This document shows, in pieces, positions 1 to 12,054 of a DNA stretch of 64,000 nucleotides. Within the stretch, counting starts at the first letter, position 1. Every line of letters begins with the position of its first letter. Origin of the DNA: Mycoemilia scoparia (taxonomy: Eukaryota > Kickxellomycota > Kickxellomycetes > Kickxellales > Kickxellaceae); NCBI GenBank assembly GCA_027575805.1, contig JANBPU010000022.1, positions 85,500 to 149,499 on the forward strand, written 5' to 3'. The position numbers were made by a program, and so were the translations under genes. The notes beneath the pieces are model-generated. The model was not told where the DNA came from and did no database searches. It was given only the letters and a program-made list of their open reading frames with translations.

Positions 1-669
1 TAGGAAGCAAAATACAGTACTTTAGTCGTGGTGCCTGAAGATACATGATGGTCTGTCATGGGAAAAGCATAGCTTCGTGCTGTACATGCTCTCCTGTGGT
101 AATCCCAAAGCCTAACCAGGATGGACGTAATCAAGGTACCACAGCTAACTCTACTCCTTTAGGGGAGATCCATATGCGCCACAGCACGACGCAGCATGCA
201 ACAGGGTGGTTCTTGCTATCTCATCAATGGTGCCTGGCTCTTCTGGGTGGTGATATGAACATGCGTCCATCCACGGAAGTTCACCCATACATGTGTTTTT
301 AGGATTTCTGCAATGCGATATACATTACAGCCATCAGTGACCCCCATGTGTGCTCGGCTATGGGCACTACTTCTCTTACATTTATCCAGCATATCTTCCA
401 TGCGTCACAGAGATGATCCCGAATCAAACTGTCAAGGTTATGGCAGTGAAGACCCAGCATTTCACCACGTTCCCAAAGCCTTCGCCACATGGAGAACAAT
501 TTCTAGGACCGGCAACAGCCTGAATTAGAGATAAGCTTCCATACCTGAGTATCTAGGAACAAATGTATATAAACCCCCAGGTACAGGTCGGAATGAAGAA
601 GGTTATCACAATACAATCATATCTTCTCTAGCTCAACATTAAGCATCTGTAAATCGTCGAAATATCAAA
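1..669. other. Left-edge intergenic region and promoter of the small secreted protein gene
   Basis: No reading frame here looks like a conserved protein on either strand. The right part contains a TATA-like box (listed separately) and an A-rich leader that precedes the start codon at 670, so the last ~100 bases are probably promoter and 5' UTR. Confidence 0.5.
566..573 (+). promoter_or_regulatory. TATA-like box upstream of secreted protein gene
   Basis: The sequence TATATAAA lies about 97 bases before the ATG at 670. This spacing leaves room for a start site around 595-605 and a ~65-base leader. This is inference from sequence only. Confidence 0.45.
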
Positions 670-1189
670 ATGAAGTTTGTCTTTGCCACCGCCCTCACAA
701 TCGCAATGGCTGTTGCCAACGCCGTCCCTGTTGAGAATGTAAACCGCGCTCTCCTCACAACAACCGTCTTCCCACAACAAGTCCAGGTTCAGACTGTTCC
801 CCAGCAGATCGTATCAGTTCCCGTAAATACTCCTCAACCCGTCATTGCAGCAACAGTCACTTTGCCCGAATGTAAGTCATTGCAATAAACATTTAAATAC
901 GCATAGGCTTTTGTACCAAAACTTTTCTCACCAATCTTGCAATTGATATCTTATTATAGTCTTCTCTCGTGAATCATCAAGCAGTGCTGCTGCTGCTGGT
1001 GGCCGAAGCAGCAGCGGAGAGTCCTCTGGAGGATCGGCTGGAGGATCCTCTGAGGCATCCTCTGGAGCAGCGTCTGGGGCATCCTCTTCCGAGGCCTCCT
1101 CCTCTGCTGCCGAATCTTCTTCCGAGTCTTCTTCTGAGTCAAGCGCCACCACTGCTGCTGCTGGTGCCCCCGCCGAAAACGACAACTAA
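670..1189 (+). CDS. Small secreted Ser/Ala/Glu-rich protein
   Basis: Two exons, 670-871 and 960-1189, are joined across an 88-base GTAAGT...TAG intron and give a protein of ~143 residues. The first ~19 residues form a typical signal peptide (charged MK start, hydrophobic core, Ala-Asn-Ala cleavage motif). A middle segment rich in Val, Gln and Pro follows. Exon 2 encodes a low-complexity tail of Ser, Ala, Gly and Glu ending in a stop at 1187-1189. The family is not recognised; the composition fits a cell-wall or secreted matrix protein. No C-terminal hydrophobic GPI signal is seen. A TATA-like box lies upstream. Without splicing, the first exon reads only 10 codons into the intron, so the two-exon model is preferred. 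Confidence 0.65.
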
Positions 1190-1333
1190 CCATTCATTGA
1201 TAAACAGATACGTCCGCACATACATAAATAATATTTTACAATGTTACAATTTTCAAGCTTGATAATTTTTCTATGAGATGTCATTTCATATTAATAAAAG
1301 TTTACGAACTACAAAAATATCTGCTCTATAAAA

Positions 1334-1412
1334 TGGGTGATTATTTATGATGGGTGGCTATAATTTATTAACAAATGGTAACCACTCATTTGGCAAGCTC
1401 TCCACCAAAAGG
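1334..1412. repeat. Decayed relative of the inverted-repeat element
   Basis: Starts with GGGTGATTATTTATGATGGG, close to the terminal repeat of the complete copies, and continues with matches to the internal part (ACTCATTTGGC, CCACCAAAAG). The right terminal repeat is not recognisable, so the end is approximate. Confidence 0.4.
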
Positions 1413-1529
1413 GAACAGGCAGATACCCTTGTGCATTTTAGCTGGAGTCTCAGTGATGATTGGCTGGTATCCAGGGGAGCATCCTAGTAGCCTTTTAGAG
1501 GAGACTGCTCTGGCATTTAGCTGTGATAT

Positions 1530-1642
1530 GGGCAGTTATTTTTGAAGGGTGACCATTTGCTAATAGGCTGTGATCACTCATCTGGCTGTGATTTCCCCTA
1601 TAATTGTTGGCTACCAAAAGTCACCTTCAAAAATTATGATCC
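1530..1642 (+). mobile_element. MITE-like element, copy 1 (113 bp)
   Basis: Terminal inverted repeats of ~23 bp: the left end begins GGGCAGTTATTTTTGAAGGG, and the reverse complement of the right end begins GGATCATAATTTTTGAAGG. The flanks are ATAT at 1526-1529 and ATAT at 1643-1646, a 4-bp target-site duplication. The interior shares GGCTGTGATTTCCCCTATAA with the other copies. It has no coding capacity, so it is a non-autonomous element. Same orientation as copy 4. Confidence 0.8.
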
Positions 1643-2781
1643 ATATTTGTATCACTATGTGTAATCTCTTACCAAATAGCTCATCAGGCTTTAATGGGAT
1701 TAGACTTAAAAACCAAAAGTTAACTATGGCTGAAATTTTGACGGCAGGAGATCAACTTATTGTTTAATAATAGCACATAGTGGCAGTAGAAATGACCTAC
1801 TGTTAAATACTTTGTTCAAAATCACAAAGCCAAATCGCATTAAGCAAAATCACCAGCCTAATATCATGATGATTTGGGAAAACAAAAGGTGATTATCATG
1901 CCTGGTAGCTACATACTTTTTCAGCTTTCCACACGGCTATTGGGTTATACATTTTTTGGACCATTAGTCATAATTGATGCCTTTCAGTTTGCCCTGAGAT
2001 GTCACAAGATGATGCTACACCTATAATCGAAAATAATCGTGAAAACTCATGCCCCCAGTAAGTTTTGCCTTTCCACCAATATCATGGATTGCTATACAAC
2101 ACTTGGCCTATACTTTAGGCTGCACTTTAGGAAAACCAAAGGTTGGGTGGGCTGGTGAGCACTTCAGCTCATGCTATTGCCAAGCCCAAAATGCCGCTTT
2201 CACACATATGCAAGAGCCTTATATTGTTTCTGCGAGCTTGCTATGCGCTCCGTCTCCCTCCCCTAAAGCCCTGTTACAAACTGCTATGAAAAAAAACACG
2301 CAAAGAAAATAATGCAGATTTTAAAGTACCACTATCACTGCCACAGAATTTAAATTCACAAGCACATTTTGTCCTTCAAAGATGCTTCTTGCCGAATTGT
2401 TTACTTTTCTGAATAAGAGCAAAGTAAATTGAAAAAACCACAAGGCATGGAAGTTACAAGTCAGTAAACACAAACACGCTGTTTCAGGGCTTTGTGGTGG
2501 AAGAAAGAAGGAAGTCAAGGAGGCAAGTAAAGCTCTCTAAACACTCTCCCACATATATGTGTGTGTGTTTAGTTAGCCAGGACCATAAACTGTGTTCCAT
2601 GTAACCCACCGCCTTGCCCGCGCTCCATCTTTGGTTCTTTTTACTCCTGTGTTTTTGCGTGTGTGTCTGTTCTTCCGCCTTAAAACACACACGCCGACTC
2701 AAACCCAAACATTTCTTATTTGGCTTCTACACACATTAGCAGTTTTGTCTAACTTGCTTTTTCATTTCAACATTTACTTAG

Positions 2782-5700
2782 TGATACATATATTTCACCC
2801 AAAAAGCTTCCCACAGAAGAAGCCATTTACTATTGTCCTTTTCCAAATTGCAAGCGCTCGTGCAACAATCAGCGAGCTCTTGACAAACATTTACGAATAA
2901 TTCACAGCAGCAACGAAGCACCTACAAAAGCCTATATTCCTCATACCACCGGGTCTTTAACTGCATTACCCGCCCCACTAACCCAATTGGCTGTTTTAAA
3001 TGAGCTCCAAACTGACTCATTATATAAAAACACAGAGATTTCTTCCAATTCAACAGAACCTTTGTGGGCCACAGAAGACTGGACTAGTAGCAGACTTGCA
3101 CACAGCAAAAACAATAACGAGCAAGAACAGCGGCTAATTTCTACTGAAGCCAGGAAGTTTGAAACTACAGCACCAAATAGACAGGTTTCATCTGTAGTTC
3201 CCAACAACCATAGCACTAATAACAATATCAATAGTATCGCCACCACCACCACCACCACCACCACCACCAATACCAACAACAACAGCAACAACAATAATAA
3301 CAAAAACAGCGACGGAGACGGAGACGATAGTGGGATAGAAAATAACCATTTTAACGAAGCGAACATCCATAGTAGCGAAGGTCCTGCTATGAGAAGACAA
3401 GCTAAAACACAAAGGGTATGCCTAAGGCTTAATTCTCGAAAGAAAGTAGCGCCGGAACGAGTAGGAAATATAAAAAAGACACAGCAGAGAACGCGCTCGG
3501 ACTCTGCGCCAGTACCAGTGCCAGATATTGACGACATATACATAAACGGAAGGTTACGAGATAGTGAGCCACAGAGCCACTCCCTCCGACACCTCCGCCA
3601 TAGGGCTGATGGGTCTGAATCGCCCAGTCTAGGAAAAAGGACGCGGCGAGGTCGCTCTAGAGGCGACTTGTTAGCGTCATCTGATGTTGAAGACGGCGAA
3701 TCTGAGTTCGAGAGCGACAACGCATTTATTGCCGCCGATTCAACAGACGAAGGCCAGTATGAATCCGATGATAGCATATCCAAGCCCCGGCTAAGATCAA
3801 GAGACACTAATATAATACGAAAATCTCGCAGAGCGACGTTAAGAAGCCTGCATCTTCGCAATGCACAGAGACGGAGAGTCAGCTTTCCAATGCGGCAGCA
3901 ATCAGGTTCCACTAATGACAACCACCATCATTTGCGGCGGAGAGGTGGTAGGAATATAAATCACATAAATGGTGTTGATGGGCGTGATTTTCAACCAGCT
4001 GAAGAGAGCGATGAGCTTAGTAATAGCCTTTTCGATTCTCCCGCAGAACCTGGTACTGATGTCTCAAGCAACAATATTAACCCTGAATCTTCTAGAAAAT
4101 CCACTACTAGAATTAATATACTGGATGGTAATATCATCAAAAGACCACGAGGTCGGCCTAGGCGGCTAAGGTTAAGCACACCAACATCGTCAAATGATCC
4201 ACCGGGGAATACACAATCAGCAAATAATAACGTCACAAACCAAGACGCTCCGCTGCCGAGCTCTTTTTTATCTCCTACTGAAAAGCCCAGAGAAGAGCGT
4301 AGCTATGTAGACTTCTTCCCTGATCTAAAATTAAACCAAAGCTTACCAATAGTAGACTTCCAAGATAAGAAACCAACAAAAAGCATCAATGACAGTGAAG
4401 CTACCAGTGAATATACTGACGCCACAAAACCAGACCATCAGTCGCCAGCTCTTATTTTGGCAATAAAAAAGCCCCAAACGAATTTACCAGTCACAAAATT
4501 TCATAAAGTCATTGACCAGACACCAATTGGAACGGATGTCAATGACAATAACAATAACAATAATACAAAGTTCTCTAGGCCGCGCACACACTACATCCGA
4601 CATTTGGAGCTTACAGAAATGGAGCTGGCAGACCTTGTAGAGTACGATCTTGACGAAGAGGACCGTGCCTGGCTGGATCTTCTTAATGCTGAGCGGGCAA
4701 TGAACGAACAAAGCATTGTTTCCGAATATACTCTAGAATTTTTAATAGACCAAATCGAGAAGCAGTGGTTTGATTTAGTAAAGGATACACAGAGGGAGAT
4801 CACAACTATAATGCAAGAGCAGATACCGCCTGAGGATGCGGCATGCGCCATTTGCGAAGAAGAGGAGTGCGATAATAGCAACGCAATAGTTTTCTGCGAT
4901 GGCTGCAATCTTGCAGTTCACCAGGATTGTTACGGCATACCTTATATCCCAGAAGGCCAATGGCTGTGTAGAAAATGCATGCTTTCACCTGATCGTGAGC
5001 CTATGTGTATATTTTGTCCACACAAGGGTGGCGCCTTCAAGAAGACAACGTCAAACAAATGGGCACACCTTTTATGTGCACTTTGGATTCCAGAAGTCTG
5101 TATATCAAATACTGTCTATATGGAACCCATAGATTCGGTAGAGAATATTCCGCGGAGTCGGTGGAAGCTGACGTGCAACTTATGTAACACGCGTGTGGGT
5201 GCTTGTATTCAGTGCAGCCATCGACAGTGCTTTGCTGCCTTTCATGTCACATGTGCTCGGAAGGCCCATCTCTACATGAAAGTGAAGCCGGACAGACAAA
5301 CCAATGAGCCTATATTTAGAGTTTATTGCGATCGCCACACTCCCCACAACTATACTCAAAAAATTGAGCTCAATGCTCCTAGCAAGGCTTTGCATGCAAG
5401 CCAGAATAGTAAGTCATCCAGCACAAGAAATAGCATACTAGCTATACTAAAAAACAACAGGAAAAGCCTTTCTCCTACAACACCAAAAGGTAAAAAGGGT
5501 CTAGAAAGCCCGAGATCTCCACGGACTCCACAAGCACGAAGAGGCTCGCTGTCATTTACAAAATCACCTCTTAGTCCAGGATCTGCCCGAATGTACATGC
5601 ATAGCTTGTCACCACGAAGTCCCTTGGAAGTAAGCCATACTAAACCAGAGCTAGACTCCCTTGAAGCCACGCTTCAATATTTCGATCCGAATGCTCCAGT

Positions 5701-7570
5701 CATCAACCAGTTTGTATTCCATAACGTTTTATCACGAATTCCTGCTCGACCGGCTGTCTCAAACAAAACATCGCTGTTAACGCAAGTTTGTCAATACTGG
5801 GCACTTAAGCGCAAGGCACATCATGGAGCACCGCTGCTCAAACGACTTCATTTGGAGCCCTGGACTGCATCAGCCACCCAACAAAAGGAACTCGAAGTAG
5901 CCCAAGAAAAGCAACAAAAGGTCATCTTAGCACTTCGCACTGATCTTGAGAAAGTCCGGATGCTGGCTGAGATTATTAAACGCCGAGAAAAGGAAAAACT
6001 AAAGAGGGTTAGATTACAAATGGAATACTGGCAGTTTGTTTTGACACCACTAGCCCAGCTTCTGTTACCCTGTCTTGAGACTATACAAAAAAGCGATCCC
6101 AGAGGAGCCTTTGCCCAGCCAGTTTCGACCAATGAGGCGCCAGACTACTACCATGTTATTCAAAATCCAATGGACTTTGGTACAATGAAAGATCGAATAT
6201 CTAAACTTCATTATCATACACCTGAACAATTTGAAGATGATATTAATTTGGTCATTAAGAATTGTCAGTCTTACAATCCCCCAAATACTTATCACCATAT
6301 GCTTGCTGGTCGTGTTCGCCGGACCGCAAACAAAGCTATTAAAAACTTAAAAGAAATCTATGAAAAATTGCCAGTGAATTATGATACTGGTCATTTGATG
6401 GTAGAACCTGATATGAGGATGTGGTCGTATAACTTGGAGCCACTCGGGCCACCCCCAAAAACAGAGGATAGCGGGCATGAAGGTGAAAATGAGAATAGTA
6501 GTGATGACAAGAATCCAGATAAAAATACGCCTTCAGGTGATAAAAAAGATGATGGTTCGGAAAATGGTGATTCTATTTCAAAGGATAAATCGAAAGATAT
6601 CAAATCCGAGTCGTCCAAGAAAAGAGGTCGACGGGCCGCTAGTTCAGAAGAGGTGTTGTCAACACCAGCATCAGAGCTAGGAGAACATCAGCCACAGCAT
6701 ATGGATTCTCCTGCAGGTCGTACTAGAAATCGTACAATGTTGGTTTTGGACACACCAAGTTCTACATCCCGTGCAACTCGGGCAGCAGAAGCAACAAACA
6801 ATAAAGCACCCCAGAAGTACAGAAAGAAAGGAATGCTTGGCTGGGTGTGGGTTTCGGATAATGAAGATCCAAGCGGATCAGGAACTGATGGAGATGTAAA
6901 AGAGCCAGAAACTCCTTTGCCCAGACTCCGTAGTAGCACCATTATGTCGCCTACAAACTCTTCGTTTTCAAGAACGCCAACCAGCGCCATGGATTCATCG
7001 CGCACGCTTAAACGCCAAGCCAGTGAAGTCAGCGATAACCATAATAATGGGGACAATCTAGATAACATTTCTGTTACATCATCATCAGTTCCACCATCTA
7101 ATAAGAGAGCCAAAAAGGCGCCATCAACCAAGGAACAAATGAAAGTTGTAGCAACATCACTTCCTGTAGCTAAATATGAAGACAGTCCAGGAAAATGGCC
7201 ACTTGGTACACTTGTATGGGCCAAGATGGTATCATATCCATGGTTCCCGGCCGAAATCTACAACCCCGAAGATCCCAAAATACCTGACGAGGTACACGAA
7301 GATAGACAGATCAGCGAGGAATTAGATCTGCTGGTATATTTCTTTGACCATGTGCAAGCCCACAGAACATGGAAATGGGTTACTGAAAAAAATGTTGTTC
7401 AGCTTGGCGTGAATCTTAGAGCTGATGAATCCTATCTCAGGCCTCGTACACAACGTACAAAAAATATGGCTGGTACCGTCCGGACTGCTTATAAACTTGC
7501 TTGCGAAACTGTTGGGATTACTCCATTAAAAACAATCGCGCCAAAAAAAACGCCCGCTGGAAAGCGTTAA
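2782..7570 (+). CDS. BRPF/Nto1-type chromatin reader (C2H2, EPL, PHD-ePHD, bromodomain, PWWP)
   Basis: Scaffold and histone reader of a MYST-type (NuA3/MOZ-like) H3 acetyltransferase complex. The frame is open from 2753 to the stop at 7568 and gives ~1595 residues. Domains by position: C2H2 finger at ~2834-2905 (C-x4-C-x12-H-x4-H); Asn/Thr-rich stretch including an (ACC)n poly-Thr run at 3240-3269; AT-hook-like KRPRGRPRR at ~4138; EPL-like segment from ~4600; PHD finger 4843-4980; extended PHD 4995-5335; bromodomain ~6025-6345; PWWP ~7190-7430. This is the complete animal BRPF order. The first in-frame ATG is at 3389, but the zinc finger lies before it, so coding must begin in an upstream exon. 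A good acceptor (TTTACTTAG) ends at 2781. One possible first exon is 2447-2463 with a GTAAAC donor, which would add six residues. The true start is unresolved. Confidence 0.9.
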
Positions 7571-8030
7571 TGTGTGGTGTAGTAATAACTTCTTTGGTTG
7601 TTATATGTATACATTGCATAATTTAGAAGATGATATAAGCTACTGAAGACCGCCTCACTAATACACTTGTCTTGATGTCTGTCTGCCTATCTACACAAAC
7701 TCTTTTTTACAAACATTTCTCCTGTCCGTTACTATATAGTTTCTTTATCTTTTCACTGTCCTCTATACCCCACTACATTTTTCCCTCCTCCCCTTCTTAG
7801 TTTTAATATAATTGTAATTTTTTAAACAAATACAATCACTCTTACACTAAACAATTTTGAAATCAAGTCTGTATGAATTGATGCATCTTGGTGAAATACA
7901 CATGTAGTTATAGGAATGGTTGAAGAATGTATTGTGAAAGAAATAAATAGGACATTGGGATCATTTTTCTCTAGAAATTTGGATAAAGCGAGTTCACTTT
8001 TGGGATTTGTTAATACTACAGCAATTATTA
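7571..8030. other. Convergent intergenic region (3' ends)
   Basis: Pyrimidine-rich, then AT-rich, sequence between the stop codons of the BRPF-type gene and the oppositely oriented Pam18 gene. No open frame or repeat of note; probably two 3' UTRs. Confidence 0.5.
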
Positions 8031-8680
8031 TTACTTTAGGCGACCCTTGGTTTCCAAAAACTCTTTGGCTTCGTTGACTTTTGTTGCAAGGTAAGGAGAC
8101 CCGCCACGATCGGGATGATTCCTCAACATGATTCTTCTGTGGGCATTCTTGACCTTGTCTTTTGTTAGCTGGCTCTCTCTAATAACAATGGATTTAATAA
8201 TAATGATAAATAGGCGAGGTTTTAATATAGGTAATGATGGTGGGTTTCATCCAAACCAAAAACTTGCAAAATAAATGTATTTAAATATGCCCTCATTAAA
8301 ACTTACTTTAATCCAAGGATAGATGAGGCTTCGTATTTGTTCATTTTGGGATAAAACCCGCCCTTTACAAACTTTTTGGAGACTGGTGTGACTCCCTCCA
8401 TTATTGAACCTGCAGACTTTCCACGGCTAAGTGCTTTGAGTGCTAGCCTGCCAATTGTTGCAGCACCGGCTACCCCGACTCCGATTAGTACTGCTGTGCT
8501 CTACAAAAATCGAATAGGGGGTTATTTCGTGGTTAATAAGGCTGTGTATGCATTGGGCTTGGAATAAATAAGAACACGGCCATTGAATTTAAACTATCTG
8601 ATTCTAATACTTGCCATATCGAATTGCTTTTTATTGTTCTGGTCGCTTGAGTGTTCAATTTGATACGAATTTCCAGACAT
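8031..8680 (-). CDS. PAM18: Pam18/Tim14, J-protein of the mitochondrial import motor
   Basis: J-domain co-chaperone that stimulates Hsp70 at the TIM23 channel in the inner membrane. Exons, in coding order: 8680-8615, 8500-8307, 8178-8031, giving 135 residues. A single membrane segment lies at ~23-43, followed by the family motif KGGFYPKMN and a C-terminal J domain with the HPD tripeptide at ~108-110 and [14 protein letters not shown] after it. The second intron is canonical (GTAAGT). The first needs a GC donor (ATG|GCAAGT) to keep phase. An alternative ATG at 8583 with a weak GTGTTC donor would give a protein starting MASTAV, which resembles animal DNAJC19. The N-terminus is therefore less certain than the rest. 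Confidence 0.87.
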
Positions 8681-9322
8681 ATAATATGATGTAGTATCTG
8701 CGGGGCACAAAATGCAAAAACAGAAGTAGTATAGAAATTAATGAGAGTCTATGAATTTAACAAGTGCGAGAAAGCAAATTTAAAAGAACAGCCAAATCAC
8801 TTTTGATCACCATAAGAATATTTGATGTGCTATCCCAATTGTGACATTGACTACCTACTCTCTCTCTCACTCTCACTCTCTCTCTGATTATGTTTAAAGC
8901 AATATTTTAGGCGCTGATCTAATCGCGACGTCCCTCCCTGTCTTTATGAAACATCTGATCAAGACCACACATTAATTTCAAGATGACCCTCAACTATGCA
9001 TTAAAAATGTCTTGGATGTTTAGCAATTGAGCCCTACCTGAAGTGCTATGGCATTGCCGCAAGAACAATGAGAGTCAAGCACTAAGTGGTACTACTACTA
9101 CTACTTCTTCTAGTGCTAGTGCTAGTGTTTTGTACCCCAAAGTACATGGGACAATAGTTATTCTTTTTTGGTTTTCCTCTTAACTAATAGTTAGTTCTTG
9201 TTAATATTTACACGCCTATATTCTAATTTGTAAATACAAAATAATAACCGCAAAGCAAGCGGAATATTTATTTAGACTGTCCAAGGACGGGGGGAAGAAA
9301 GAAAAAGGACAAATTTAACACT
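8681..9322. other. Divergent promoter region with microsatellites
   Basis: Lies between the Pam18 and Scyl1-like start codons. It contains a CT microsatellite near 8867-8886, TACTAC repeats near 9088 and a three-unit TAGTGC/GTGCTA repeat near 9108-9127. No open frame of interest. Both genes probably use promoters here. Confidence 0.5.
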
Positions 9323-11876
9323 ATGGCATTTTCGAGCTACCTGTTCTCGACGCTCTCTAAAGTGGGGATTGGCAGTGGCATTCCCAACTTCCCGTACACG
9401 ATGGAGAGTCGAATTGAAGAATACGAGGACCAAACTATATGGTCTGTATATTCTGGTTATAAAAATGTAAGAAATGGCAACTATAGTATAAAATGCTTTA
9501 TTCAATCACAATTCGGATTGCTAACTTGAGTACTGGTGTTCTTCAACAACAATATAGGAAAACAAAGAGCCAGTGACGATATTGGTATTCGAAAAGAAAT
9601 ACCACAATAACCAGACTCTTATTGCCCAGAATGCTTTAAAGAGGATGAAAACACTGAGACATCCAGATATGCTGAGATACATTGACAGTGCTGAGACTAA
9701 CGATTCGATATATATAGCAACAGAACCAGCTGCACCATTAAGTGTTCAATTAATGTTCAATAAAGATGACAAGAACTTGGTTCGGTGGGGCTTGTACAAG
9801 ATAGTAAGAGCTCTGGAGTTCATTAACCAAGATTGTAAAATGATCCATGCCAACATCTGCCCTGAATCCATCTTCGTAACCAAGGCCGGTGAGTGGAGGC
9901 TTTGTGGCTTTGAGGTATTAGATAGTCTCAATGAACCACAACCAAAGTTTACAGTATACACTGGTGCTATAAGGAACTACAATACTCGCATGACTCCTGA
10001 ATTCCAAAATCAACAATGGCAAAAACTCCAAAAGCTCAATCTGGGTGTAACTGATGGTTGGCAGCTTGGTGCCCTTATACATGCCATATACAACGAAGGT
10101 GCTCGTTCGCCCGCCCAGTATGCGCAGCAAGGCTCTATTCCCAGTGATCTATGGCAAGTTTGCCAACGCCTTTTATCGAATTCTCCAGAAAACCGATTCG
10201 TACCATCGACATTTTTACAAGTTGGCAGTCGTTCTGGTGGCTACTTCGACTCTCACTTTGTCCACAGCAATGTATTTTTGGAAAACCTTGCCGTTAAAAG
10301 CGATGACGAAAAGCAAATGTTTTTGACTGGTCTTGAATCCAATATCGAAAGCTACCCAGCAACTTTCTCCAAATTCAAGATTCTTCCAGAGTTGCTTAAG
10401 ATTATGGAATTTGGTGGTGGCGACAGCAAGGTTCTTAATGTGGTTATCAAGGTTGGTAATACTATGGATAGCGATGATTACGAAAAAACTATTACACCAT
10501 CTATCATCAACCTATTCAATTCCGATAATCGCCGTTTAAGATTCGATCTGCTGACTAATATGGGCTCATTCATCAACCATTTAACAAAAAAGCGGGTGTC
10601 TAAAGATATCTTTCCGAGTTATGTAAAAGGGTTCCTTGATTTGGAGCCAACCATCCGAGATGCTTCGGTTAAGGCTGCGATTCATATTGCTCAGCAACTG
10701 GAGGACAAAGAGCTAAACGAGCTTGTAAAGTGTCTAGTTCGTCTACAAACTGACAGAGAATCTAGCATCAGAACAAACTCGCTGATTTGTGTGAGCAAAC
10801 TTATTGAAAAGAAGGAGAGCAAGATCAGTAGCGCTACATTCCAGGATGTGTTTGCACCTGCACTTATCAACTCCACAAGAGATCCATACCCACCAGCCAG
10901 AAATGCCAGTCTGGTTGCCCTAGCAAAATGTGCTCCTCATCTGGATGGAAAGGTTGTTGCTCGTAGAGTCTTGCCACCAATAGTCATTGCAATGATTGAT
11001 CCCGAAAAGATAGTCCGGAATTCGGCTACCAAAGCAGTCAACCTACTAATCAAAAGGATAGACGAATATGCATCCAAGATGCCCGATACAATGATCAAAA
11101 AAATTTCAACGGCACCTGGCACTTCAGCCCAAAAATCTGTTGCTGCTACAACCGCTACAAATGGATCGGGGATTCCACCTCAAGACAGGTGGAAAGACTG
11201 GGCTGTGACATCCCTAACCAGCACCTTGTCTGGAGCAATGTCCTTTGCTACGCAGACAACTGCAGATGTTGATTCTGGACCCAATGTTGCTGCTGCAACT
11301 GCGTTGGGCAATCAAAGTACAAGCACAAAAACTACCGACCCATTCGATATCCGCCTTCCTCCGCCCAAAGCATCGACCAGTTCTCTCAATAACCGGCCAG
11401 ATTCGGTGCTATCTGACCTCATGCGGTCAAATAAGGCAGCTGAAACTCACCTTGGTCTGGCTGATAATGATGCAGGATGGGGGTTCGATGACAGCGACTT
11501 GTTCTCTGCTAATCAACCAACATCACTCGACAGTATCCCATCACTACTTGACTCAAAGAAAGACAATAATGATGGCTGGGGATTTGACGACTTTGGCATG
11601 TCGGACATAAACAGCCTCGATCCACTAAAATCTACTACATCAACCACATCTGCTGTTGGAAAAGATTGGAATTCTACCTGGGGTAATGACTCATTTATAT
11701 TTGAGAAGCCACGGTCGTCAACATCATCATCTCTTGGTACCAAATTGCCCAAAGCAACATCTGGCCTTGGATCCAAATCCGGCATTAGGTCAAAGAAACC
11801 AGCAGCCACAGATTTCAAGAAACGAAGTGGTAGCGGCACAGGCCCTCCTGCCCCATCACACCCCTCATTACTGTAA
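9323..11876 (+). CDS. Scyl1/Cex1-type pseudokinase with HEAT repeats
   Basis: Exons 9323-9466 and 9558-11876 join in phase 0 to give 820 residues. The N-terminal ~300 residues form a protein-kinase-like domain with lost catalytic residues: the HRD position reads HAN and the DFG position reads GFE, as in the Scyl family. HEAT-type repeats follow at ~330-560. The C-terminal ~200 residues are low complexity with repeated WGFDD motifs and a basic end. Yeast Cex1 binds tRNA and aminoacyl-tRNA factors at the nuclear pore, and animal Scyl1 also works in COPI traffic. Either role is inferred from family membership only. Confidence 0.9.
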
Positions 11877-11955
11877 AACACCTTTCCTGACAACTATTGT
11901 CTGTGAGGGACATTTTATTTCGACTCTTTCGACCAATTTATTTTAGTTTAAATTT

Positions 11956-12052
11956 GGATCATAATTTTTGAAGAGTATCTTTTGGTGGCTGCCAATGATT
12001 ATAGGCACAATCACAGCCAAATGAGTGACTAACCTTTCAAAAATAATCTCAC
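11956..12052 (-). mobile_element. MITE-like element, copy 2 (97 bp)
   Basis: The left end GGATCATAATTTTTGAAGAG and the reverse complement of the right end GTGAGATTATTTTTGAAAGG are terminal inverted repeats. Flanks are ATTT (11952-11955) and ATTT (12053-12056). The interior is in the opposite orientation to copy 1 (TTTTGGTGG ... CACAGCCA). It sits ~80 bp after the Scyl1-like stop codon. Confidence 0.75.
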
Positions 12053-12054
12053 AT

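Larger units (their letters stand above)
1190..2446. other. Intergenic region with MITE copies
   Basis: No convincing gene. The left half holds one clear inverted-repeat element (1530-1642) and a decayed relative near 1334-1412. The short open frames here have no recognisable protein features. The right end is probably promoter of the BRPF-type gene. Confidence 0.5.

Noticed and set aside
45..528. Overlapping short open frames at the left edge
   Set aside because: Both strands show frames of similar length and Cys/His-rich composition, as expected of chance in this stretch.
2941..3921. 326-codon open frame on the minus strand
   Set aside because: It is the mirror of the BRPF-type coding region. 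Its Val/Leu-rich runs come from the antisense of the (ACC)n and (AAC)n repeats.
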